Counted from the first letter of the stretch, positions 10,208-20,261 are shown. The stretch is DNA of 22,290 bases from Phoronis australis (GCA_002633005.1 NMRA01000530.1:269864-292153); one strand, 5' to 3'. Numbers and translations are program-made. The notes: generated from the sequence alone by a model not told the origin.

Positions 10208-10357
10208 GTCCAATGCAACTAAGCCCATGAATAGCGACTAATTCACTTCAGTCTGTGACGGCGTCATCAAGCCTTTGACATGCTGAGGGATTCGCAGCAT
10301 ACTCTGGGGTGAACAGTGCACGCTTTCTCGTCCAAGTGCGACTAAGCCATGATAGCG
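10208..10357. repeat. Imperfect 29-bp direct repeat, two copies 122 bp apart
   Basis: GTCCAATGCAACTAAGCCCATGAATAGCG (10208-10236) recurs at 10330-10357 as GTCCAAGTGCGACTAAGCCATGATAGCG, differing by one substitution and three single-base indels. The sequence between and beyond the copies does not align by eye, so this is not a simple tandem array. It may be the remains of an older duplication. Confidence 0.75.
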
Positions 10358-11534
10358 TCAGAGGTCCGCTTCATGAAAGTGACTTAAGACTGAAAATTGG
10401 TCTCATAATCCTACTTCGCAGTTGGAGCCAAAAGGTTTTTTAGCCATCTAGTTTAGAGCGCATCACAGACAAGAAATGATTCATAGAAATTATATCAGTA
10501 ATTGTGTGTATATGCACAAAATTGTCATGAGTGAAACACAATGATTTTTCAGAAATAGTTGTGTAGAGCGCATGACCAAATTTCATAAAACAGGACGACA
10601 GCACCAGAGCTACAAGCACACACTGAAAACTATGATCCTGAGACGTGAGCGACAGACTGTGTGTACTCCATCTGGAAGTTTTCAATCAAACAAAGCGCGA
10701 GAGAATTGAGAGCCACTGCATATTTAGGGCCGAACAAAAGCAGAGGTACCTCATTTTACACAGCAATGGATATTTTCGCCCCTCCAGAGTAATGTCGTGG
10801 TCATCTTTAGATGCGAAAAATGAACAACATGGCGACTTAAATGAAGGCAAGTGAGTTTGAAACTGAAATTTTCATAAGCTCAAATACTACAACCCGTACA
10901 ATAGTTGCAGTATTATTGTGACGCTTTACAAATTCATACAATCTGTTTGCTTGCTTCGTTGAGTGTAAATCATTGTTTTGAAAGTAAGTCAAAAGAGGCA
11001 TAACTTACTTTCCACTCTCTCCTTCAACGTGAAATCAAAAATAATTGATGAAGCGTATCAAAATGGATTTATAAACTTCCTTTTAAGCAGAATAGTTAGT
11101 GTTCTTCTCCCGTCTTCAAGAAATGGCTTGACATGGTTGGTTGTGTTCATTGATTACAAATGTTAAGTTGTTTTTCAAACCTTGTTTCCAGTCTTTGACT
11201 AATCAGTCGGTTGAATCTCACGCTGAGACTTAAGTCAGTCGGCATAATTGTACAGCAGGCGGGGTCAAATGAATTTTCATAACCCGTTTAAACATGATAA
11301 TCATAGCTGCTCACCTATGCAGTGCCGGGAGTAACTATTTAAAGTGTACAACGTGTTGTTGTCGAAAACTTCATTACAATTGTACGGACCACAACGACGC
11401 AACAGTTCGACTGTAGTGACGCCTGCAAACCAGAGTAAGAATTCAGGATTTTGTCACTTAGGCCCATATGCCCGTGTCAACACTCAGCTGGAAAGTAATG
11501 GGGCTGTTACTTTATATTTTGGGAGATCATCAAA
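10358..11534. other. Non-coding stretch with one donor-like site
   Basis: Short open frames only. The frame 10645-10854 ends at a near-consensus splice donor (GGCAA/GTGAGT, GT at 10851) and contains ACAACATGGCGAC (10833-10845), a YY1-like string. It could be an untranslated or coding first exon, but the peptide shows no recognisable feature. Confidence 0.35.
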
Positions 11535-11780
11535 TTACCAGAACAGTCGTAGGTCATCTTTTGGCAATGCATGTTCGTGACTTTTCATACGCTTTGTTGG
11601 TTCGTGATCGCTGACCTCGACGCCTTTTTTTAATTCGACGAACTGCCGCAAACGACCTCTCCGCTTGACAACTTGGTGATGGGTACCACACTGTTCATCT
11701 GCAGTAATACGCCGTGCACATTCGGCAACTGTTCCTCTGTTCAATGCTTTATTACGGAAATTAATTAAACGGGGGAACAT
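11535..11780 (-). other. Small open frame, 81 codons, unrecognised
   Basis: The minus-strand frame starts at ATG 11780 and ends with TAA at 11535. The product would be strongly basic and hydrophilic (for example QVVKRRGRLRQFVELKKGVE at about residues 36-55), with no membrane segment or known motif. CpG content is higher than in the flanks. A plus-strand frame overlaps its 3' end (11344-11580) and is equally featureless. Coding status is doubtful. Confidence 0.2.
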
Positions 11781-12761
11781 CGATATCCTTCCACCGGCTT
11801 AAACTCTGTCATGAGGTATTTCTGGAGCTGCTATAATTCTTGTTGGTTGTCCGATAGACTCTCCACATTCGAAGACAGTTCACTGTTTTTATTAATATCA
11901 GATGGAAAAAGTGACATTTATGCAGACACAGTTGTTCTTTGTACTCCAAATATTTGATGCACAGAGATACATGTTTTGCCTTGTCGTCTGCAATTATACT
12001 AAATGAGCACCATTCATGTGCCATTTGAATGAATCTCTAAAATCTCGTTTAATGGGTGTTCGAGAAACACGTTTCATTTGGTGGACAACTGGGTTCAGCT
12101 TCAGCAAGGACCAAAATGAGTTCTTTTAAATTTCTTTAAAATATGGGTGGGTATTGCTTTTCTTTTCATGTTCATGTTGTCGATGTTGCTAATTCTAAAA
12201 CAATACATCAGCTTATCAGACTCAAATGAAACATACACTACTCCTATCGACGTTGTTCTTTAGACTAAACGGTCTTGTTTCTGAATATGATGATATAAAA
12301 AATTGAGGTTTTAATTAATGATTTTTATCAAACAATGGGATTGTATCTTAAAAGCTACAGAAACTAAAACGAACATTTTGAATACTAATTTTGAGATCTG
12401 TTCATGAATATTTATATGAAATGAAATTTGGCCATGCTGGTGGAGCTCTATCTTTTCTGAACCATTATGTCCTTGCTAACCTTTTGTAAAAAAATCTACA
12501 ATCTTTCTATTTTCAGAAAACATGTACATTTTTAGTACAATTCTAGAATTTTGCAGACAGTTTCACTAAAAGCATATAAAATCAGAAATTATCACAATGC
12601 TCTACCCCTTATAGCAACCAAGTTAATTGTTCCACCATAATACCAACAGTTGCGAATAACCTTTTGACATCAGAAAGTAGTACCCTGAACCCCAGTTATC
12701 TTCTGCTGAGCTGTACAGTACCTCATACACGGTGCATTTGATGCGTAATAATAGAAGGGCA
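11781..12761. other. AT-rich stretch, no gene
   Basis: Stops are dense in all frames. The stretch lies downstream (in the minus direction) of the gag remnant, where reverse transcriptase, RNase H and tyrosine recombinase would be expected in a complete DIRS-type element. Nothing resembling them is visible, so the element is 3'-truncated or its remainder has decayed. Confidence 0.55.
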
Positions 12762-13321
12762 CTAAACTTTTGCGCGAAACTGGCTGAATTTCACCAGAGT
12801 TGGCTGCGATAACGGTGAGGGTGGGTTGGGTTCCGGGGGCTGCACCCTGGGAAGGCCTGGCCGGGATTCTTGGGTGGCCCTGTAACATGTGATGCTCGGG
12901 TGGGAGCCACCGCAGTTCATGCAGGTATGTTTTGTCTGCACTTCCATGTACTGCAATTTCCCTCGTAGTTAAAGGCATAGCAGTGTCTGGTTGGTGGGTG
13001 CGGTATGGTGTCCGTAGAGGGGCCCGTCATGTGCAGCGACCACAACTCCGGAGCTATCGTCGACCAGGGCGTGACTGGGCTGCGAGCTTTGCAGAAGCAG
13101 TACTGCTCATCGTGAGGTATCTAACCTGGCCTGTTGCGCTGTGCCCCAAGTCGGACATCGGGCATGTACTTCAGTAACTTCGGAGCTCGGTGGGGGTGAG
13201 CATCAATGAATAGGGATGCAAATACGAGAAAGGCATCCGTCCATCGCTCAATGGTTCGACTACTTTTCCCACATCCCCTGCCACTCCTATTCGTCTCTTG
13301 TCTACCAGGGTCACGCTCCCC
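12762..13321 (-). mobile_element. Broken retrotransposon gag-like gene (DIRS-type suspected)
   Basis: The frame opens at 13321. It first gives a polar linker, then the capsid-like motif set W-TDAF-VFASLF---HPHRAPKLLKYM (about 13240-13165), then HDEQY (about 13115) and PWSTIAPELWSLHM (about 13050). This is the order W..AF, Y..D..FR-like, W..I..ELW that I know from gag-like proteins of tyrosine-recombinase (DIRS-type) retrotransposons in corals and molluscs. A Cys-rich finger follows, CYAFNYEGNCSTWKC (about 12982-12938). After a frameshift near 12935 comes the zinc knuckle CMNCGGSHPSITC (C-x2-C-x3-H-x4-C, about 12923-12885) and a Pro-rich tail ending at TAG near 12762. A TAG at 13123-13121 also breaks the frame. 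It is dead as a gene; no polymerase or recombinase follows. Gag identity is firm; the DIRS assignment rests on remembered resemblance. Confidence 0.8.
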
Positions 13322-13442
13322 CTACGCTGTATATGTTGGTGGACAGGATTTTCAATACATTAAGAATCCTGCCCGTGTGGCACAAACACCACGTTCCTTA
13401 CAATATCTCTTTTTATCACTCCGGCTGGTTTGCTCACTCAAT

Positions 13443-13659
13443 AGCCCAGTTGGCTGTTTTTTGTACCCACTTCGTACTTTATATGATATTTGCCCATTTG
13501 GCAGTTTGTACCCATTTGGTACTTATTATTGAATATGCCGTTTTGCTTTACCCACTTGGTAGGCAATCGGCCAATACCCATTTAGTATTATGTACCCATT
13601 TGGTATTACACTAAACAGTGCCACTTAGTATCCGATACTCAATTACACATTGGGTATCG
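13443..13659. repeat. Array of seven covarying mini-hairpins plus one 11-bp hairpin
   Basis: Seven near-palindromes share the loop core CCCANTT. Stems are AGCC/GGCT (13443-13455), GTAC/GTAC (13463-13477), TGCC/GGCA (13491-13503), GTACC/GGTAC (13508-13522), TACC/GGTA (13549-13561), AATAC/GTATT (13573-13589) and TACC/GGTA (13593-13605). An eighth hairpin at 13633-13659 pairs CGATACTCAAT with ATTGGGTATCG around TACAC (11 pairs, one T-G). Spacings are irregular (17-41 bp). Stem bases change in matched pairs between copies. The array lies 5' of the gag remnant on its strand, so it may be the leader or terminal region of that element or an independent palindrome-type repeat. Confidence 0.85.
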
Positions 13660-16011
13660 TAAATGTGGGTGTTATCTCTTGTAATTACGGAACCCCGTCT
13701 GGTTGCTTCTGTGAAATAATTCTTTCTAGAGATGTGACCTTGAAATTCCCAACACAGTGTAAAATATGTTATTCTTGTGTTTTTATATGAGCCCAAAAAT
13801 AAATCAGCCCCTTTGGGGATTGGCATAGATTTGTAATCGCTGATTGCAAGCGACAACAGCAGCCTTGCGATTTATGTCGTGGCAAAATCCCGTCTTGGTG
13901 TGGACAGGGAAAACGAAAAGAAAATGATACATGTGAAAGGATACTGTTTTGAAAACGTAATGGAAAAGATGCATTCGCAAAAAATGCCACCGTGTGGAGC
14001 AGCTCATTCGATAAAACTCATCATTTTCCCAACGTCGTTATACTGTACTATACATATGTGATGTAGTAATGTACAAGATGACGTCACAAGGAAATGGAAT
14101 AACTGGGCTTCAAACTGGCCTGGTGTGGACATTACTTTGAGACATGTCTTCAACAATCTCCTTGATGACTAACAATAAAACGTTTTTTGCCAATTACTGG
14201 AAAACTGACTCTTGAATCTTTCTATGCCTGATTGTATTTTCAGATAACGATGAAAATAAAGCGCCACTTTTTAATTGTCTTGTTACTCTTATCATATATT
14301 ATGGATATTTTTCGTTTCGTATGTCCGAGTCTGTCTATGCACATGTTTGAACTATACCGCACTGTACTGTGTAGGTCTGCACCATTTTCTGGTCAATGGG
14401 AGTAAAATTAGAAAGGAGTCGTAAACAAAATCGAAACCCAATGAAGTCATAACTCATCCTTGGTGCAGTCGGGACGGAAAGGGATTACAACACACCCCTA
14501 GCACTTACTCCATATTGGAAACAAGCAATATGGCGGTAGCCTATTTATGTTAACAAATTTGTAACTTTTTGAAAAAAATTAAGCTCATGCCGCAGGATCT
14601 GTGAATCGATTAGCATGTCGGTTACATTTTTCCATCTATGATGATTTTCCAGTTACAGCTTTTGATCCAATGTAATTTCTCACAAAAAACGCAGGAAGAT
14701 TTAGAATCAAGATGGTGGAATCTCTCGAACTACCTCAGTCTTATTACGTCACACTGTATGACTCTAGTGCTGGAAATGCTGGTTTAGTTTTTGGAAATTC
14801 CAATTATACTCATTGAACAAGTCATCTACAGACTGAAGGTGTTGTGTTGCAGAAACCAATGGGATTTTTGCTAGGCTGATTACAAATGACTTTTAGACAC
14901 CGTGACCTGAAAATTACGAGAGTCTAACTAGCAGTTTGGTATTGAAACGTTGCATGTAGTAACAAGATTGGGAACGAAATCATGAAATTGTTACTTAGAG
15001 ATCTGAAGTGTTCAGGTCACCACATTAGGGAAGCGGTTCAAACCGATGAAAAACAGCTCTCGTTTCTGATTAAGAAGCACACAAAACTTTATTAAACACA
15101 ACCGTAAAGCAATGACAATGTTGATAGAAAACACTCGCAGCCCTGTCATTCCCATGTAGTTCTTAGAATGGTCTCCCTCAGCAAGCAAAAGGGAGTGGGA
15201 ACCGATATTGCGTTGTCGCGTTCTAAGCATGTTTTGACCAAAGTTGTCCTTCGTCCCAGTCCCCAGCCTGTTCATCGAGATGTTACAGGCTTCCATGAGC
15301 GGACTTGTGTTATTTTAGATGTTCGGAGCTACATGGACCCATGTAGTCCCAGGGATAGTTTAGAAATGTAATTGAGAAGAAACGATTTCATCACCCTAAC
15401 GAAGACTCGTAAAATGGTAATCAGTATCCCCTTCGTGCCATGTTTCACCCCGAGAATGCAGAAAAAGGAACGAACGATCGAAAGTATTTGTATTGAAGAG
15501 GGATCTGACTAGAACACCATATGATTCTCGCAGTGACGTACAGTAAACGGATTTAAGCAAATAAGGAAAACCGTTCATTACGTTTAGCAATTGATGGTAT
15601 TGGCATGCTCGGGGTGATGCTCAGAACATGATTGCAGCAGCCAAATTCAAGTGACTGGGTTAACGTCCAAGGCTTTAATACGAGTTTGGAAGTTCTGAGA
15701 ACTATTTAGGTGTGACAGGGCCCATTATGTAATTAGAAACAAATGTTATCATATACATGTAGGTCGAGTATAACATTTAAATCTTTAAACACGTGTAGCA
15801 CTTTGTTTTGTAAAAAAGTTAAACAATGCGACGAAAGTGACACTGATAACTCAAATACTTTGACTTCAAAAAAAAAATAATGGAAGACGTCTGTCTTACA
15901 TGTAAGCCCACTACGTCGAAACATCAATCGTACTATGGTGAAGCTATGTACACTTCGAACAAGTGGTATTAAACTATCCTCTAAGCTATTCTGTGAAAAT
16001 GCGCATATTGA
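13660..16011. other. Non-coding stretch, with one CRE-type site
   Basis: No gene is supported. Short frames around 13611-14061 and 15012-15371 overlap in several phases and lack motifs. TGACGTCA (14079-14086) is a perfect cAMP-response/ATF palindrome. GCAATATGGCGGTAGCC (14524-14540) is YY1-like. TTATCTCTTGTAA near 13674 resembles the AGGGAGATAA-type string at 1598. Two TACATGTA octamers lie at 15754 and 15897, the second inside the 12-bp palindrome CTTACATGTAAG. Confidence 0.5.
14079..14086. promoter_or_regulatory. Perfect CRE/ATF palindrome TGACGTCA
   Basis: An exact match to the consensus bound by CREB/ATF-type bZIP dimers. No adjoining promoter or exon is recognised, so this is only a sequence match. 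Confidence 0.35.
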
Positions 16012-16074
16012 CGCACACACACACACACACACGCACACACACACACACACACACACGTGGGTNCACACACACAC
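16012..16074. repeat. (CA)n microsatellite with one N
   Basis: CA repeats run for about 60 bp with CG and GTGGGT interruptions. The unresolved base at 16063 lies inside it, so the true length is uncertain. The apparent Thr-His-rich open frames over this stretch on both strands are artefacts of the repeat. Confidence 0.95.
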
Positions 16075-16901
16075 AGACCACGCACTCACTCAATGGTTAC
16101 TTAGTTTTCCATCTCCAAGTCCACCATTGTTTCCAAAGGTATATGTTTTAAAATTATCTCACAAGCATATTTAGATTGTAAATCGCCCCCAACATTTGAT
16201 GGTACATGTTAAACTTTGCTAGAATCAAAATTAATTTTGTTGATGATTATATGTCGTTCATTCCAAAAAGCACACTGGAGTTCTATTTTATTTCACCATC
16301 ACCAAAGTTTAGAAAAATCTTTCCAAAAAATTCCAGAAAATTCACAAATTTCCCAAAGGTTCTAGGGCTAGTTTACAAAATGTACAACCAGAGGGTTTCG
16401 AGACGTCTATTTTGTAAAGATGTGAACTTGTACATATTAGTCTGTGAAGTAGTCGATACTGAAACCATCTTAGTTTTACATCAAGGCGAAACTTGAATAC
16501 ATTTACATACAGTGTTGCAAACCCATAGTCAATTCATTGCCCATCTCATAATTCCACTTATCCTCATATTACGAATACATGTAAATATGTCGCACACTAT
16601 TGACACCCTTTTCGTATTTTGTGTTATCTGTTTTAGCCATTCCGGATAACGTGGTAGACGTACTACAGCACTAGTAATTGGATTTCTTTCACCGACCCAG
16701 GCACACGTTTGCTTTCTTAATTCCTTAAAAAGTTGTTATCATAGGTCTAAACATAGAACTTAACCAAAGAGTGTACTAAAGTTGTCATTGATCGCCCTGC
16801 CAAAAGCATGAATAGACAGCCAGATGGTACCTGACCTCTCACCTCCACGGGAGTGCTATTGTCATTCAAACTATCATGATAGTAGTATCAGGCCCTGCCC
16901 C
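16075..16901. other. Non-coding stretch
   Basis: One 96-codon frame at 16206-16496 is basic and featureless and is probably chance in AT-rich sequence. TACATGTA at 16576-16583. Nothing else recognised. Confidence 0.5.
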
Positions 16902-16962
16902 GGATTGTTCTAAGTCCCCTCAAACCCCACGACCCCCTTGATCCTCGACCCGCAATCCCTTC
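16902..16962 (-). repeat. Inverted-repeat arm A
   Basis: Read on the minus strand this GC-rich piece (GGGATTGCGGGTCGAGG ... TTAGAACAATCC) aligns with arm B at 17730-17791, by eye at roughly 70% identity with few gaps. Similarity appears to extend weakly toward 16990 (GAGCC-GGCTTT-GTAT). The arms could be the ends of one fold-back element or two separate copies of a short repeat inserted in opposite orientation. Confidence 0.65.
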
Positions 16963-17200
16963 GCTAAGATACAAAGCCCCTTGGCTCTGTATACTTACTT
17001 TATGTTATACTTACTATTTCATAATACCGGTAAACATTCAAAAAACCCGACTCACAACATGTGGCAATAGAGGTATCTGCGCTTTTTAAAATTTTCATCA
17101 TGTTATTACGGTCGCCCAGAAACTCTCCTATAAGAGTTAACTACACGAATCTGCTCTAGCTCGAGACTGGTGGCTAAAATCAGAATGAGGCGTAAGAAAG

Positions 17201-17299
17201 ATGTCTAAAATGGCGGATTGTGAGTGTGCTGTCGTTGCCACGGAAATAGCTCCACGACCGGCTTTCAATGACCCTGTTCAACTACACTTAGGGAGATAG
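17201..17299 (+). promoter_or_regulatory. YY1-type ATGGCGG start with 32-codon open frame; possible first exon
   Basis: AAGATGTCTAAAATGGCGGATTGTGAG gives two in-frame ATGs (17201 and 17210). AAAATGGCGG matches the YY1 initiator consensus (AANATGGCGGC core), which in animals often overlaps the start codon near the transcription start. The frame continues for 32 codons to TAG at 17297. Alternatively a consensus donor (ATT/GTGAGT, GT at 17219-17220) would make a short first exon. The piece lies between inverted-repeat arms A and B. Product unrecognised; function uncertain. Confidence 0.3.
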
Positions 17300-17729
17300 T
17301 GTATTAACGTTTATAGATATCAGTTCACATTTTTATTATTCGCTTTCTGTCGTATACTACCTACAACATCGAGATGCTTTTAGGTACATGTAACAGCTTA
17401 TTTGTCAAAACGTACTTACTGAATAAATTACTGTACATATTCGTGGGCTCCACGCACTCTCTCAAAAATAGCTTGAATCTGCCATTCACCGAAGAGCAAA
17501 AGAGACGATTACATCTGAAACGTTGTTAACCAGGTAGACATTTGATTTGATTTGGTCGCGTTGTTCTTTCTGTTGTTTGGCCCTCAAAGTTGCCGCACCG
17601 ACTTCCTTAATTGTAAAAACATACGTCCAGTGTTCTTTATACCAGTCAAACCCACCAAAGCCGAAGGCTAATCGATTATCTGAGGCAAGCGAGCCCGGCT
17701 TTCGGTATTTTAAGAGCGGGTCGTGGGTC

Positions 17730-17791
17730 AAGGGGATTGTGGGTCGAATGGGTCGAAAGTTGTGGGTGTCGACGGGGTGTTAGAACAATCC
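17730..17791 (+). repeat. Inverted-repeat arm B
   Basis: This is the plus-strand partner of arm A (16902-16962). The shared parts include GGGATTGYGGGTCGA and the identical TTAGAACAATCC (17780-17791). No target-site duplication was found outside the arms. Confidence 0.65.
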
Positions 17792-18412
17792 CTCTGCTCC
17801 TTTACAACAGCCTCCCTACTAGGCAAACCTGGTTACCACCTTAAGCTACTCGACGGTACTGACTGCTTGTAGAGCCAGTCTTTCACAGACAAATTTCCGT
17901 CAAACATCAAGCAACTCATAATTTGTTTTTCTCGGCAAATAAAAACCCCGATGGATATGTGTACTTACTGTCAATACAGAAGGGAATTGTGTCTAACTTT
18001 TTATTTTCCCTCTAACAACAGCTAACAGGTTGATTTTAAATCATCTTCACAAGTCTAATATTTTGGAAGGTCGATAGCTCTGTTAAATAAAAATCTGAGA
18101 TATTGTATGAGCATGCACACATATCCTTATGCATTTATGGAATGTTGAGTAGCAAATATAGAAACTATGGAGGCTATACAGTATGTGTATAATAGTATTT
18201 TGGGGGACAAAAAAGCCACTTAATGAAATTTTGAAAAAATCTGTGATAATAATGTTATGGTGATTAAACCGAAAGTTGTGAAGAAGACCTCCCGATTTGA
18301 TTCACACAATTCGTTTTGTTATAATGAGATTTTAGCAGTGGAATAATAATACCTCACTGGAGAAGCAACAACATTGTGCACAAGTAGGTGACACCGAAAA
18401 AAAAAACAGGAT
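17792..18412. other. Downstream of the P2RX7_C exon; probable 3' UTR plus intergenic DNA
   Basis: On the minus strand this is immediately 3' of the stop at 18413. No polyadenylation signal (TTTATT on the plus strand) is seen in the first 300 bp; one occurs near 17999-18004. No other open frame or motif was recognised. Confidence 0.45.
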
Positions 18413-18676
18413 TCAATGGTTAGCAGCGTCCCTGCAACCAGTGTAATGTCCCAAAGGGTCAGGAAATGCATCCCGGATGGCCCATACACAACAACTCGGG
18501 ACAACTCTTCGTTTACCTCTGCCAAGATGCCCATGTCGCCAATTGATAAAATGCCTGTAAGCTTGACGCCGTTCGGATGCTAATGCATCCGTTCGTGATC
18601 TGAGTGGCATCGGATCAATCCGCTGCAGTTTGCCCCAATCAAGTAAACTTTTCTTCAAACAACACTCGTGGACATT
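18413..18676 (-). CDS. Last exon of a P2X7 C-terminal-domain (P2RX7_C) protein
   Basis: A pyrimidine-containing acceptor (AAATGTTTTCAG) ends at 18677, and the frame then runs 87 codons to a TGA at 18413. The family pattern is clear: a Cys pair (ECCL, residues 4-7), then AYRHFINW (39-46), GHLGRGKRRVVPSC (49-62) and VWAIRDAFPDPLGHYTG (64-80). These match the AYRQF-W--G-LG-G-R-V-PSC---IR--FP---G-YTG core of the zinc-binding cytoplasmic domain of P2X7 receptors. In invertebrates and fish this domain also occurs in many soluble, P2X-unrelated proteins. The exon is intact, and the stop lies where family members usually end. The upstream half of the domain, with the further Cys ligands, must lie on an exon not identified here or beyond an assembly gap. 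Full gene identity is therefore open; a receptor is not implied. Confidence 0.88.
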   Translation of the reverse strand, partial: NVHECCLKKSLLDWGKLQRIDPMPLRSRTDALASERRQAYRHFINWRHGHLGRGKRRVVPSCCVWAIRDAFPDPLGHYTGCRDAANH

Positions 18677-19193
18677 CTGAAAACATTTGTAAAATGTGTT
18701 TTGATGCTGTCTCAACATTAATTTATATTTGACAGGGATTTGCGTAAAGTAAAATTTGTTATGAATTATAAGCACCTACTGGTTTATGTGCGTTGGCATC
18801 CGATAAGCTAAGCGTACATGGACAAGGCAACAGGCAGACTCTGCACATGTCAATTTCTAACCACGCATACAACTAAAACTTAACGATTGTGGGAAACCAG
18901 GAAGTCACGTTTGCGCACTCTTTGAAACGAGTTATAACCATTGAAGAGGATACTACTCTAGGAGGCGCTTGTAATCGTGTGACTTAAATACGGACTCGTT
19001 TGAATTTGCCGGTGTAACAAAGACACTCTAAAATATCTTTGACAGTAACTTAGATATTTGGGTAGTTATATACTTTCCATCAGTATTCCTTTTTATGCAA
19101 TAGGCCAGTTTTCTTTTCATACAATCCTTCAGATCAAGTTTTGAGTAAATATCCACACTTCAACGAGACCATCGTCCATAGAGTCTATCCAAG
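18677..19193. other. Probable intron or 5' region of the P2RX7_C gene
   Basis: The exon's frame stays open up to 18775 but reads without family similarity beyond the acceptor. I looked for an exon with the expected CxC...CC motif upstream on the minus strand. Only a weak Cys-containing stretch (near 18850-18830) was found, and it does not match. Confidence 0.4.
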
Positions 19194-19225
19194 CCATAGA
19201 CATCGCATTATGTTGATGTCTATGG
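19194..19225. repeat. Perfect 11-bp hairpin CCATAGACATC/GATGTCTATGG
   Basis: The arms are separated by a ten-base loop. A related short palindrome, ATAGAGTCTAT, lies 12 bases upstream (19179-19189 region), making a compact self-complementary block. It could be the tip of a small fold-back element. Confidence 0.8.
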
Positions 19226-20261
19226 TCCAAGCATTCGCAATTTTGTTGCGTTTTAGTGTTTAAACGTGACCATTACATGGTCGTTAAAAAGTCACCACTA
19301 CTTGCAGCAAGGCGTACATGTACATCGGGGCAGACCAGCAAAACTGAGGGGAACCAGTGTTGAGAAAGTAGAACATGAGAAACTGTCGGGAAACGAGCGA
19401 TCATATGGTGGGCCGTTGAGAGGAAAGTGTCGTAATTACAAGCGTAAATTAAATTGCAAAAATGCTACAGTAAAATTACGTTCGCAAATTAAATGGGGGA
19501 ACGTCGCCTTAAAGTACGCTCGTAAAATACCTTAAGAGTGAAGTACGGCTCACAGCAGGCAAAAATGCCCAGAGTGGTGATAAACCCAATGTCACCGATT
19601 TGAACCATACTATGCATTTTAGTTACCTTTGGGATGATAAACAAAACAGTAAAGTCCAATCTCATTTTACCTTGTTTAAGGGGGAGAAATCAGGGAGCCT
19701 CAATTTTGGGGGTATGCCATGCAATAAACTCGCCGAAAATGCCTTATTTGCACTGCACAATAAAAAAATATCGACGCACGAGATTATTATTTGTTTGTAA
19801 TTTTGAAATAAAGCAAGTCTTCGGCTTTACAAAGATGTTAAACAATACTTATTAACTCTGCCGCTAAGTTAAAAATTTCAGGCATAAAGTATAGAGGGGT
19901 CAGAGGTTAACAAGGCATTGCAATTTCGCCACAATTTGAGCCCATATATCTCAGCTGGCACAACACTGATCAACACCAGACTTATACACAAGACNAAGAT
20001 TGCGACAACCACCTGAGTAGAAATTACCTTCAATACCGATACCTGTTTGGAACATTACAACACCAGTAAAGTGCATAGTTTTGATTCAAAAGTTGATTTA
20101 TTAATATTTAGTTAAGTTTCATTAAGTCAGGCGCAATTGTTTAAGGAATTTTTCCTTTTTAATTAAAATTCCGCGTTTTTCGTGAACCCAGTGTCCAACA
20201 GCAGGTGTCACTTTAGTGGTGGAAAAATGGTTGATCCTGACTTGCTGTGTTATCTGCCAGT
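19226..20261. other. Non-coding stretch
   Basis: An 89-codon basic frame (19266-19535) and shorter ones to 19855 show no motif. A single N at 19995 and TACATGTA at 19315-19322. Nothing else recognised. Confidence 0.5.

Noticed and set aside
12932-13614. Plus-strand open frames up to 132 codons, including a THLVL-repeat frame
   Set aside because: They lie antisense to the gag remnant or across the hairpin array; the apparent peptide repeat comes from the repeated CCCATTTGGTA DNA motif.
15733-16174. Open frames on both strands rich in Thr-His or Cys-Val repeats
   Set aside because: They are translations of the CA/GT microsatellite and contain an N; not genes.
16206-16496. 96-codon frame on the plus strand
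   Set aside because: Basic, low-complexity (FPKNSRKFTNFPK-type) peptide in AT-rich DNA with no splice or promoter context.
17486-17783. Overlapping frames of about 80 codons on both strands
   Set aside because: They cover inverted-repeat arm B and its flank; GC-rich repeat composition lowers stop frequency and no protein motif is visible.
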